Origin: an uncultured Oscillospiraceae bacterium
Lineage (GTDB): Bacteria; Bacillota; Clostridia; Oscillospirales; Oscillospiraceae
Assembly: GCA_910579725.1 (NCBI GenBank)
Contig: CAJTUD010000023.1
Span: forward strand, 31,092-37,975
DNA: 6,884 nucleotides
Direction: 5' to 3'
Shown here: piece after piece, positions 1 to 5,709 of the stretch
Numbering within the stretch: position 1 is the first letter of the stretch
How the letters are laid out: each line of letters opens with the position of its first letter
The notes under the pieces: model-generated
Told to the model about the DNA's origin: nothing
The model's input: the letters and a program-made list of their open reading frames with translations, nothing else
Database searches by the model: none
Made by a program: the position numbers and the translations under genes

Positions 1-609
1 CCCTGCCAGCAGAGGGGCGGTGATGCTCATTCCCTCCGGGATGTTGTGCAGGCCGATGATCAGCGCCGCCAGCACCCCTCCCCCGGCGTGGGCCGCTCCG
101 GCGAAGGTGGCCCCGATGGCCATGCCCACCGGCATGTTGTGCAGCGCTACTGCCGCGGCCAGCACCAGCCCCGCCGTGTGCAGCGTGTGGTGGCCGCAGG
201 CGCACAGTTCTCCGTTGTCCGCGTTCCCCTTGGCGCGGAGGTGGCTTTCTTTGCTGTCATGGCCGTAGCGGCGGTGGTCTTCGTGCTCATGATCGTGGCC
301 GTGACTGCCGTGTTCCCCGTGGCTGTGGGTGTGATGGGCCTGCTTGTCGATCCAGCAGTTGAGCAGATAGGTGCACAGATATCCGATCATGATCCAGCAC
401 AGCACCGGAAGGACGGCGCCCTCCTCCGCCGCGTCGGCTACCAGATCAAAGCACACCACACTGAGCATCACCCCTGCGGTAAAGCGCAGCAGCAGACTTA
501 CGGTCCGGCCGGAGGGACTGTGAACCAGGGCCGCTATTCCGCCCCCCAGAGCCAGTCCTCCCGCGCCGGTCAGCGCGGTAATCAGAAAAATTTGCAAATA
601 GGTGTTCAT
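1..609 (-). CDS. ZIP-family divalent metal transporter, N-terminal 203 residues (cut by window edge)
   Basis: The reverse strand reads open from an ATG at 607-609 to the window edge. An AGGAG ribosome site at 618-622 lies 8 nt upstream. ZIP proteins move zinc, iron or manganese into the cytoplasm through the inner membrane. Visible here are hydrophobic segments at about residues 5-26, 40-57 and 62-88, then a charged histidine-rich loop, then two more at about 146-168 and 176-198. The loop (92-123) has about twelve His, with runs such as HGHDHEHEDH, and is followed by CACGHH at 136-141. The signature metal-site helices are present: HNMPVG at 157-162 and HNIPEG at 188-193. In most ZIPs the first reads HNxPEG, so Val161 replaces an expected Glu. 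Full ZIPs of this type run to roughly 250 residues, so one or more C-terminal helices lie outside the window. The family call is firm; the metal is not known. The gene shows no functional link to the sugar genes. Confidence 0.93.
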   Translation of the reverse strand, partial: MNTYLQIFLITALTGAGGLALGGGIAALVHSPSGRTVSLLLRFTAGVMLSVVCFDLVADAAEEGAVLPVLCWIMIGYLCTYLLNCWIDKQAHHTHSHGEHGSHGHDHEHEDHRRYGHDSKESHLRAKGNADNGELCACGHHTLHTAGLVLAAAVALHNMPVGMAIGATFAGAAHAGGGVLAALIIGLHNIPEGMSITAPLLAG

Positions 610-626
610 TTTCGCCGCTCCTGTTC

Positions 627-801
627 TTTTATAGTCAACGCGGTTGAAAAAGCGCAGCTGCACTTTCTGCGGGCCGCAGGATCATTGGCATGCTGTATGT
701 GCCCTTGCGTTGCCTATGAAGTCTTCCGCGGCTTCCCGCGGCGTAAAACGCCGCAGCGTTGAAAAGAAGTCTTTACTTTTCAACCGCTTCGACTATGAAA
801 A
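627..801. mobile_element. MITE-like intergenic element with terminal inverted repeats (copy A)
   Basis: The two ends are inverted copies of each other. The left end, 627-650, reads TTTT then ATAGTC..GCGGTTGAAAA. The reverse complement of the right end, 777-801, reads TTTTC then the same ATAGTC..GCGGTTGAAAA. After TTTT and a one-base indel, 18 of 20 positions agree. Inside lie further hairpins: GCGGCGT/ACGCCGC (738-744 with 748-754), GTTGAAAAG/CTTTTCAAC (758-766 with 776-784) and CTGCGG/CCGCAG near 667-680. The right half recurs at about 5388-5471. The element has no coding capacity and sits between araC and the ZIP gene. I see no clear target-site duplication, so the mobilisation mechanism is unknown. 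It could also be a REP-like structural repeat. Confidence 0.6.
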
Positions 802-814
802 CCCTCCCGGAGGG
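798..814 (-). terminator. Candidate short intrinsic terminator after the AraC-family gene
   Basis: Read on the minus strand, CCCTC-CGG-GAGGG (810-814 paired with 802-806) is followed at once by TTTTC. The 5-bp GC-rich stem with only four Ts is weak for an intrinsic terminator, but it lies about 50 bp past the araC stop in the correct orientation. It would also sit only about 10 nt inside a transcript started from the promoter at 829-857, so its role is uncertain. Confidence 0.4.
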
Positions 815-828
815 GGCTTCCGCAAGGC

Positions 829-857
829 AGTATACCAGATTCCGCCGGAAAAGGCAA
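829..857 (-). promoter_or_regulatory. Candidate sigma-A promoter reading toward the ZIP gene
   Basis: On the minus strand, TTGCCT (852-857) is separated by 17 nt from TATACT (829-834), which is preceded by TGG, an extended -10. The expected start site is near 822, which would give the ZIP mRNA a leader of about 210 nt running through the whole repeat element. The -35 box lies 9 nt downstream of the araC stop. A copy of TTCCGGCGGA (841-850, minus strand) fills most of the spacer. Confidence 0.5.
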
Positions 858-865
858 GCCGCCCG

Positions 866-1702
866 CTATCCGTTGGCCTGCCGGTGCTTGCGGTACTCGA
901 TGGGACTGACGCCCTCCAGCCGCCGGAAGCTCTGGGAAAAATAGCTGAGGGAGGAAAATCCCAGAATCTGGGCAATCTGGGAGAGGCTCAGATCTGTTTC
1001 CCGCAGCAGAAACCGGCTCTCCTGAATCCGCCGGGCGATGAGATAACTGATGGGGGAGGTGTCGAACTCCTTCCGGAAGGCGTGGGAAAGGTAGTACTTG
1101 CTGATGTGCACCATATCCGCCAGCTGATCCAGGGTCAGGTTTTCCTTGAAATGATTGTCAATGTAGCGTCGCACCAGATCGCACTCCCGGCTGGCTCTGG
1201 GGCCCTCCGGCGCACTGCCCAGGGCAAAGTCCTCCCGCCGCAGCAGCCGCAGAAGGATGATCTCCAGCAGATTCTGACAGATTGCGCCGCAGCCCGGCTG
1301 CCGGTCCCGGATTTCCTGGATCATCAGTCTGAGACAGACGGTCACGGCCTCCTGCTCCGCCAGCAGGTGCAGCAGGGCGTAGCCGTTGATGTCCGTCAGC
1401 GTTTCCAGTCCCTCCACCCCCAGCACCACATATTCCATGGGGCTGCCGTCTGTGCTGGTTTCGGTGTGGGGAATGCTGGTGTTGACCACCACCAGATCGT
1501 TGATGGCCACCGGGAAGCGCTCCTGCCGGACCTGGAAGGCCCCGTGGCCCCGGGTGATGAAAAACAGTTCCGCGCAGGTGTGGGTGTGCAGCGTGGAGTT
1601 CCATTCCTCGCTGTACCGGGCCCAGGTGACGTAGGACAGCCTCGCCCGGGTCTCCCGGACGCCTGTCTCTCCCCGGGGCATGATGTACCGCAGACTGCTC
1701 AT
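866..1702 (-). CDS. AraC-family transcriptional regulator, likely controls the divergent sugar-uptake operon
   Basis: A 278-residue protein with the usual two-part AraC layout. The N-terminal part (about 10-105) is a cupin-like effector domain; it contains HTHTCAELFFITRGHG at 39-54, the typical His-rich entry to the beta barrel. The C-terminal part (about 175-274) is the DNA-binding domain with two helix-turn-helix units, LTLDQLADMVHISKYYLSHAF (189-209) and SLSQIAQILGFSSLSYFSQSF (239-259), and ends in the characteristic GVSPIEYRK. The length is normal for the family. The start at 1702 is supported by a purine-rich GGGGGGAG site at 1707-1714. The gene is divergent from the sugar-binding-protein gene, a classic arrangement for a local regulator. 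The effector is probably the imported disaccharide or a breakdown product, by inference from context only. Confidence 0.95.
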   Translation of the reverse strand: MSSLRYIMPRGETGVRETRARLSYVTWARYSEEWNSTLHTHTCAELFFITRGHGAFQVRQERFPVAINDLVVVNTSIPHTETSTDGSPMEYVVLGVEGLETLTDINGYALLHLLAEQEAVTVCLRLMIQEIRDRQPGCGAICQNLLEIILLRLLRREDFALGSAPEGPRASRECDLVRRYIDNHFKENLTLDQLADMVHISKYYLSHAFRKEFDTSPISYLIARRIQESRFLLRETDLSLSQIAQILGFSSLSYFSQSFRRLEGVSPIEYRKHRQANG

Positions 1703-1761
1703 TCTGCTCCCCCCTTTGTCCGCAAGATTGCAAAAGTCAAAAAGCGTCCCGCTGTTTTTAT

Positions 1762-1790
1762 ATTATAAAGCTTTCCGGCGGATTGTGCAA
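1762..1790 (-). promoter_or_regulatory. Promoter for the AraC-family gene
   Basis: On the minus strand, TTGCAC (1785-1790) is followed after exactly 17 nt by a perfect TATAAT (1762-1767). The start site would be near 1755, giving a leader of about 50 nt. One copy of the TTTCCGGCGG repeat lies in the spacer between the boxes, which would suit autoregulation by repression. Confidence 0.65.
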
Positions 1791-1814
1791 CTTCTAAAAA
1801 AACTTTTCCGGCGG
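1772..1814 (+). repeat. Direct repeat TTTCCGGCGG, 33 bp apart; candidate regulator binding sites
   Basis: TTTCCGGCGG occurs at 1772-1781 and 1805-1814, a spacing of 33 bp or about three helical turns, which would put both on the same face of the DNA. AraC-type proteins commonly bind two direct-repeat half-sites. The first copy lies between the -35 and -10 boxes of the araC promoter. Whether this regulator binds them is inference. Confidence 0.35.
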
Positions 1815-1962
1815 CTTTGATATTTCGTCATCCTTTTTCTGTCTCCTGAAGACGCCTCCGGGGAATCTCGGAATTCTATCCAAAACCGGAAGCGGAATTT
1901 CAGTATTTTAAGGCAAAACGCAAAAAAGCGCAAGATTTCTAAAAACCACAGCAACAATGGAA

Positions 1963-1990
1963 TTGTATATATTCGCCGCTGGTGTATACT
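1963..1990 (+). promoter_or_regulatory. Main promoter of the sugar-uptake operon
   Basis: TTGTAT (1963-1968), a 16-nt spacer and TATACT (1985-1990) precede the binding-protein gene. The -10 is one base off consensus and the -35 is poor, matching only TTG. That suits a promoter needing an activator such as the divergent AraC-type protein. The start site would be near 1996-1998, giving a leader of about 60 nt. Confidence 0.6.
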
Positions 1991-2003
1991 AAAATATGTA
2001 ACA

Positions 2004-2023
2004 GGCGGAGTGTTTGCTCCGCC
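2004..2023 (+). promoter_or_regulatory. Stem-loop at the 5' end of the operon mRNA
   Basis: GGCGGAG (2004-2010) pairs perfectly with CTCCGCC (2017-2023) across a 6-nt loop, TGTTTG. It begins only about 6-8 nt after the predicted transcription start and is not followed by a T run, so it is more likely an mRNA 5'-end stabiliser or an operator than a terminator. It shares the core GTTTGCTC with the hairpin after the gene (3506-3537). Confidence 0.55.
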
Positions 2024-2056
2024 GGAACCGTTTGAATAATTTTGGAGGAATTGGAC

Positions 2057-3466
2057 ATGAAAAAGCTTCTCAGCATGATTCTGGCGTCTGTCATGGTCCT
2101 GACCCTGCTGGCCGGCTGCGGCGGCGGGAACAACGACCAGCCCGCCCAGAATGACACGCCCCAGCAGAGCGATAACCAGACCCCCAGCACCCCCGATCCC
2201 GAGCCCGCTCCTGAGCCCGCCCCCGCCGAGGACGTGACCATCCAGGTGGCCGCCCTGGCCTCCGGCTATGAGGAAGCCTATCCCGGTATGTGGCAGGAGG
2301 TCTGCGACGCCTTCACCGCCGCCACCGGCATCAAGGTTGATCTTATCTGCGACAAGATGCTGGAAGATGTCATCGGGCCCTCCATGCAGGGCGGCGACTT
2401 CCCCGACGTGATCCACCTGGCCACCGGCCGTGAGAAGGGTCTCACCGAGCAGTTCATCAAGGACCGCAACATCGCTGACATCACCGACGTGCTCGGCATG
2501 ACCGTGCCCGGCGAGAGCGTGAAGGTCTCCGACAAGATCGTGGGCGGCTTCACCGATACCTCCGTCACCAACCCCTACGGCGACGGCGAGACCTATCTGG
2601 CTCCCATGTTCTACTCCCCCTGCGGCCTGTTCTACAACGCGGGCCTCTTCGAGCAGAACGGCTGGACGGTTCCCACCACCTGGGATGAGATGTGGGCCCT
2701 GGCCGACACCCTCCCCGAGGATACATACCTCTTCACCTACCCCACCACCGGTTACTTTGACGCGTTCCTGTACGCGCTGATGTACTCCGTGGGCGGCCCT
2801 GACTTCTACAACAAGGCCCTGGTTTATGGCGAAGGCATCTGGGATACCCCCGAGGCCAAGGAGTGCTTTGACATTATCACCAAGCTGGCCAGCTACACCA
2901 ACCCCGTCACTCCCGCGCAGGCCAACGATCAGGACTTCACCCAGAACCAGCAGCTGGTGCTGGACAACAAGGCCCTGTTCATGCCCAACGGCACCTGGAT
3001 CGTGGGCGAGATGGCCGAGGCTCCCCGGGCTGACGGCTTCAAGTGGGGCATGACCGCCCTGCCCGCCGCCAAGGCCGGCGGCAACGGCGCCAGCTACTGC
3101 TGGCTGGAGCAGGCGTGGATTCCCGCCGAGGCTCCCAACCTGGACGCTGCCAAGCAGTTTGTGGCTTTCCTGTACAGTGATGCCGCCTGCGAGATTTTTG
3201 CCAAGGGCGGCGCCATCCAGCCTGTGCTGGGCGTGGCCGAAGGCATGGAAGGCGACAACAAGATGTTCTACTCCATCTATGACAACGGCGCCGATGCGGC
3301 CATGGGCAGCTTCGCCGCTTACAACGCAGTGGCCGGCCTGGGCACCGTCCGCGAGGTGTTCCTGGATCCCGTCAACGGCCTGGTGAACGGTTCCGTCACC
3401 GAGGATCAGTGGATGGCCGACGTCAAGGCCGCAAGCGACCTGATGCGCGAGAACATCATGGGCTGA
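2057..3466 (+). CDS. ABC transporter sugar-binding lipoprotein (extracellular solute-binding protein family 1)
   Basis: A 469-residue protein, anchored outside the membrane, that captures sugar for the two permeases encoded next. The ATG at 2057 is chosen because GGAGG (2044-2048) sits 8 nt before it; the in-frame TTG at 2042 lies inside that ribosome site. Residues 1-20 form a lipoprotein signal (MKKLLSMILA...LLAG) with the lipid-carrying Cys at 21. A flexible Gln/Asn/Pro-rich linker (22-58) with PEPAPEPAPA follows. The mature domain starts at about residue 60. It shows typical family-1 features: GDFPDVIH (113-120), the LFYNAGLFEQNGW.VPTTWDEMW block (191-213), and NGTWIVGE followed by a conserved C-terminal lobe. 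The neighbouring GH112 phosphorylase gene points to galacto-N-biose or lacto-N-biose as ligand. That is inferred from context; related family-1 proteins bind N-acetylglucosamine-type and other oligosaccharides. Confidence 0.93.
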   Translation: MKKLLSMILASVMVLTLLAGCGGGNNDQPAQNDTPQQSDNQTPSTPDPEPAPEPAPAEDVTIQVAALASGYEEAYPGMWQEVCDAFTAATGIKVDLICDKMLEDVIGPSMQGGDFPDVIHLATGREKGLTEQFIKDRNIADITDVLGMTVPGESVKVSDKIVGGFTDTSVTNPYGDGETYLAPMFYSPCGLFYNAGLFEQNGWTVPTTWDEMWALADTLPEDTYLFTYPTTGYFDAFLYALMYSVGGPDFYNKALVYGEGIWDTPEAKECFDIITKLASYTNPVTPAQANDQDFTQNQQLVLDNKALFMPNGTWIVGEMAEAPRADGFKWGMTALPAAKAGGNGASYCWLEQAWIPAEAPNLDAAKQFVAFLYSDAACEIFAKGGAIQPVLGVAEGMEGDNKMFYSIYDNGADAAMGSFAAYNAVAGLGTVREVFLDPVNGLVNGSVTEDQWMADVKAASDLMRENIMG

Positions 3467-3505
3467 TTCGGACAGACCGCACAAAGCAGCACATAGTCCG
3501 TATGC

Positions 3506-3537
3506 AGGCGGCGGTGAGCGTTTGCTCACCGCCGCCT
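3506..3537 (+). other. Strong stem-loop between the binding-protein and permease genes
   Basis: GGCGGCGGTGAGC (3507-3519) pairs perfectly with GCTCACCGCCGCC (3524-3536) over a GTTT loop, and A3506-T3537 extends the stem to 14 bp. The downstream sequence, CTGTATTTTCAG, is not a proper T run. It may act as a 3' stabiliser or partial terminator that lets the binding protein be made in excess over the membrane subunits, as seen for hairpins after other solute-binding-protein genes. The role is inferred; the structure is seen directly. Confidence 0.8.
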
Positions 3538-3580
3538 CTGTATTTTCAGCCGTATCATTTAGAGAGAAGGGAGAGATTTC

Positions 3581-4456
3581 ATGCGCCGCAGCAAAGACCG
3601 CAGCCTGTTCATTGCCCTATGCGTAGCTCCCGCGACAATCCTGTTTTTCATCTTCATGGTCCTGCCCACCGTCAACGTCTTCCGGATGTCCCTCTTTGAG
3701 CGGGGAGCCTACTCCCCCACGGAGACCTTTGTGGGCCTGAACAACTTCAAGGTTCTGTTCAAGGACGCCAAGTTTATCTCTGCCATGCAGAACACCATTC
3801 TGCTTATCGCGACGGTGACGATCATCACCTTCTTTTTTGCCATTCTCTTCGCGGCCATTCTCACCCGCGAGAAAATCAAGGGGCAAAACTTCTTCCGCGT
3901 CATTTTTTACATCCCCAACATCCTCTCGGTGGTGGTTATCGCCGGTATCTTCTCCGCCATCTACAAGCCGGAGAACGGCATGCTCAACTCTGTATTGTCT
4001 TTCCTCTCCGGCCGCGATGTGATGATCCTCTGGAAAGATCAGCAGATGGTCATCATCTCCATCATCATCGCCATGGTCTGGCAGGCCATCGGCTACTATA
4101 TGGTGATGTACATGGCCTCCATGTCGGCGGTGCCTGTGGACCTCTACGAATCCGCCAGCCTGGACGGCGCAGGGCGCATGGCCCAGTTCTTCCAGATCAC
4201 TCTGCCCCTTATCTGGACCAACATCCGCACCACCCTGACCTTTTTCATCATCTCCACCATCAATATGGCCTTCCTGTTTGTCAAGGCCATGGTGGCCAAG
4301 GGCATGGCCGACGTGGGATTGAGCTTCATGTACACCCAGAAGGATGCCGGCCTGTACGGCTACGCCATGGCCGCAGGCGTGGTGATCTTCCTCTTCTCCT
4401 TCCTGCTCTCGGCCATGGTCAACAAGGTCACAAAGCGGGACGTCCTGGAAATGTAA
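3581..4456 (+). CDS. Sugar ABC transporter permease, MalF/UgpA type
   Basis: A 291-residue inner-membrane subunit. Predicted helices lie at about residues 8-30, 71-94, 105-127, 157-179, 211-236 and 260-281, the six-helix plan of carbohydrate permeases. The cytoplasmic EAA-type loop that docks the ATPase is at 190-212, starting ESASLDGAG and ending ITLPLIW. The SLFERGAYSPTETFVGLNNF stretch (37-56) is typical of the MalF/LacF-like partner. The ATG at 3581 follows AAGGGAG (3567-3573) at good spacing. The gene lies 114 bp after the binding-protein gene, with the strong hairpin in the gap, and 13 bp before the second permease. It is expected to form a heterodimer with that second permease. No ATPase gene is nearby. 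Confidence 0.95.
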   Translation: MRRSKDRSLFIALCVAPATILFFIFMVLPTVNVFRMSLFERGAYSPTETFVGLNNFKVLFKDAKFISAMQNTILLIATVTIITFFFAILFAAILTREKIKGQNFFRVIFYIPNILSVVVIAGIFSAIYKPENGMLNSVLSFLSGRDVMILWKDQQMVIISIIIAMVWQAIGYYMVMYMASMSAVPVDLYESASLDGAGRMAQFFQITLPLIWTNIRTTLTFFIISTINMAFLFVKAMVAKGMADVGLSFMYTQKDAGLYGYAMAAGVVIFLFSFLLSAMVNKVTKRDVLEM

Positions 4457-4469
4457 GGAGGGCCGGAAC

Positions 4470-5360
4470 ATGAAACAACAAAATAAATCTATCACCGCCG
4501 AGCCGGTGTTCAAGGCGTTTATCTACGTGGTCCTCATCACTCTGGCCATCCTCATCATCGTCCCCGTGGCCTGGGTGTTCCTGGCTTCCATCAAGCAGAA
4601 CAGCGAATTTTACGGCAATCCCTGGGCTCTGCCCGCCGGGTTCTACTGGCAGAACTTCGTGGATGCCTGGAATTCCGCCAGCATGGGCAGTTATATGATC
4701 AATTCCGTCATCGTCACGGCCCTGAGTCTGGCGCTGCTGCTGGTGATCGCCCTGCCGGCGGCCTACTGCCTCTCCCGGTTCCAGTTCACCGGGAGGAAGC
4801 TGCTGAACACCTGCTTCATGGCAGGGCTGTTCATCAACGTCAACTACATCGTGGTTCCCATTTTCCTGATGCTGAAAGACGGGGATGTGTGGCTGAAGAA
4901 CCTGATGGGCAGCGGATTCCTCCTCAATAACATTTTCGTCCTGGCGGTGGTGTATGCCTCCACGGCCCTGCCCTTTACCATCTATCTGCTGTCGGGCTAC
5001 TTTGCTACCCTGCCCCACGATTTCGAGGAAGCGGCCTACATCGACGGCGCGGGCTACGGCTCCACCATGGTGCGGATCATCTTCCCCATGGCCCAGCCCT
5101 CCATCATCACCATCATCCTCTTCAACTTCCTCTCCTTCTGGAACGAGTACATCATCTCTATGACCCTCATGAGCAGCGCCAAGGGGCAGAAGACCCTGCC
5201 GGTGGGCCTCCTCAACCTGATGCAGGCCCAGCAGTCGGCAGCGGAGTACGGCATCCTGTATGCCGGCCTGGTGCTGGTCATGCTGCCCACGCTGATCCTC
5301 TACATCTGCGTACAGAAGAAGCTGACCCAGGGCATGACCGTGGGCGGCCTGAAAGGATAA
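4470..5360 (+). CDS. Sugar ABC transporter permease, MalG/UgpE type
   Basis: A 296-residue inner-membrane subunit, partner of the preceding permease. Helices are predicted at about 13-39, 76-99, 110-133, 152-178, 209-230 and 260-281. The EAA loop at 186-209 begins EEAAYIDGAG and runs to RIIFPMAQ. MalG-type hallmarks are LPAGFYWQNFVDAW (54-67) after the first helix, and the short C-terminal tail ending MTVGGLKG. The ribosome site AAGGAGGG (4455-4462) overlaps the stop codon of the upstream gene, and the gap is only 13 bp, so the two permeases are very likely translationally coupled. The next gene starts about 135 bp later, beyond a repeat copy. Confidence 0.95.
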   Translation: MKQQNKSITAEPVFKAFIYVVLITLAILIIVPVAWVFLASIKQNSEFYGNPWALPAGFYWQNFVDAWNSASMGSYMINSVIVTALSLALLLVIALPAAYCLSRFQFTGRKLLNTCFMAGLFINVNYIVVPIFLMLKDGDVWLKNLMGSGFLLNNIFVLAVVYASTALPFTIYLLSGYFATLPHDFEEAAYIDGAGYGSTMVRIIFPMAQPSIITIILFNFLSFWNEYIISMTLMSSAKGQKTLPVGLLNLMQAQQSAAEYGILYAGLVLVMLPTLILYICVQKKLTQGMTVGGLKG

Positions 5361-5387
5361 GCCGGGCGGCCGATGCGCCTTGCTCCG

Positions 5388-5471
5388 CGTTGCCTGTGAA
5401 GTCTTCGACGGAAGCTGCCGCGGCGTGGAAAAGAGGTTTTTTGCTCCTTTTCTACCGCTTCGACTATAAAA
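5388..5471 (+). repeat. Partial copy of the intergenic repeat (copy B, right half only)
   Basis: It aligns with 708-801. The first 19 bp, CGTTGCCT(A/G)TGAAGTCTTC, differ at one base. A shared CCGCGGCG..GAAAAGA(A/G)G stretch follows, and 14 identical bases close it (ACCGCTTCGACTAT, 5454-5467 and 783-796). The inner hairpin is kept: GTGGAAAAG (5425-5433) with CTTTTCTAC (5447-5455). Its only change from copy A turns a T-A pair into a G-T wobble, so pairing survives. Weaker similarity may extend left to about 5371. No left inverted end is found, as coding sequence lies there. It sits between the second permease and the small membrane-protein gene. Confidence 0.7.
5441..5470 (+). promoter_or_regulatory. 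Possible promoter supplied by repeat copy B
   Basis: TTGCTC (5441-5446), an 18-nt spacer and TATAAA (5465-5470) would start transcription near 5477, a short distance before the small membrane-protein gene. Both boxes lie inside the repeat. The match is moderate and the -35 is weak. Copy A has TATGAA in place of TATAAA. Confidence 0.3.
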
Positions 5472-5495
5472 TTGTGTAAGAATAGGATGGATGAT

Positions 5496-5696
5496 ATGAA
5501 ATTCTGGAAAGAGCATACCGCCCTGCGGATGGTATTGATGCTGGCAAGCTTTGTTCTGGGTATCTTCCTGCTGATTTACGGCTGGAAGCAGACCGGACAG
5601 CTGGGGGGCCTTGGACTGATGCTGGTGGGCGTGGCGCTGCTGCTGGTGACGCTGGCACTGTACAACAAGCCCTTTGAAGACCCGAAAAAGCGCTGA
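5496..5696 (+). CDS. Small two-helix membrane protein, unknown function, encoded between permease and phosphorylase
   Basis: A 66-residue protein if started at the ATG at 5496, which has AGGATGG (5484-5490) just upstream. An in-frame ATG at 5487 and a TTG at 5472 are less well placed. The N-terminus is short and basic (MKFWKEHTALR). A first hydrophobic helix spans about 11-29, a polar turn GWKQTGQLGG lies at 29-38, a second helix spans about 39-56, and the tail is charged (NKPFEDPKKR). It therefore resembles a hairpin-type integral membrane protein with both ends probably in the cytoplasm. Its stop codon overlaps the ribosome site of the GH112 gene, so the two are coupled. From memory it resembles small proteins of a DUF6903-like family seen in clostridial sugar-ABC loci; I hold that assignment loosely. 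It may be an accessory of the transporter, but nothing in the sequence proves that. Confidence 0.8.
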   Translation: MKFWKEHTALRMVLMLASFVLGIFLLIYGWKQTGQLGGLGLMLVGVALLLVTLALYNKPFEDPKKR

Positions 5697-5709
5697 AAGG
5701 GAAATATTT

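Larger units (their letters stand above)
1703..2056. other. Divergent control region between araC and the sugar-uptake operon
   Basis: This 354-bp AT-richer stretch has no gene I can support. From left to right it holds the araC leader, the araC promoter (1762-1790), a 10-bp direct repeat (1772-1781 and 1805-1814), an A/T-rich stretch with runs of A between about 1911 and 1945, the operon promoter (1963-1990), a leader stem-loop (2004-2023) and the GGAGG ribosome site of the binding-protein gene (2044-2048). I found no cre-like box and no recognisable riboswitch. Confidence 0.75.

Noticed and set aside
46..762. 238-codon plus-strand frame over the left end
   Set aside because: The reverse strand there encodes an unmistakable ZIP protein with HNxPxG motifs; the plus frame is its shadow.
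617..811. Target-site duplication around the inverted-repeat element
   Set aside because: The flanks (CTCCTGTTC on the left and CCCTCCCGG on the right) do not match, so no duplication can be claimed.
644..1768. 374-codon open frame on the plus strand
   Set aside because: Opposite the AraC-family gene, which has clear helix-turn-helix motifs and a ribosome site; this frame has neither.
1862..1964. Repeated GGAAT words in the divergent region
   Set aside because: They are short, irregularly spaced and not clearly beyond chance.
2042..2056. TTG as an earlier start for the binding-protein gene
   Set aside because: It overlaps the ribosome site GGAGG and would put MEELD before an otherwise perfect lipoprotein signal.
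1763..3529. 588-codon open frame on the minus strand
   Set aside because: It lies opposite the well-supported binding-protein gene. Its product is a low-complexity Gly/His/Val-rich sequence typical of the antisense of GC-rich codons, and it has no recognisable domain.
3506..3545. Strong hairpin read as a full intrinsic terminator of the operon
   Set aside because: It has no continuous T run after the stem, and the permeases downstream have no convincing promoter of their own, so read-through is likely.
3617..4513. 298-codon open frame on the minus strand
   Set aside because: Antisense of the first permease; composition is dominated by Asp, His and Gly as expected from reversed hydrophobic codons.
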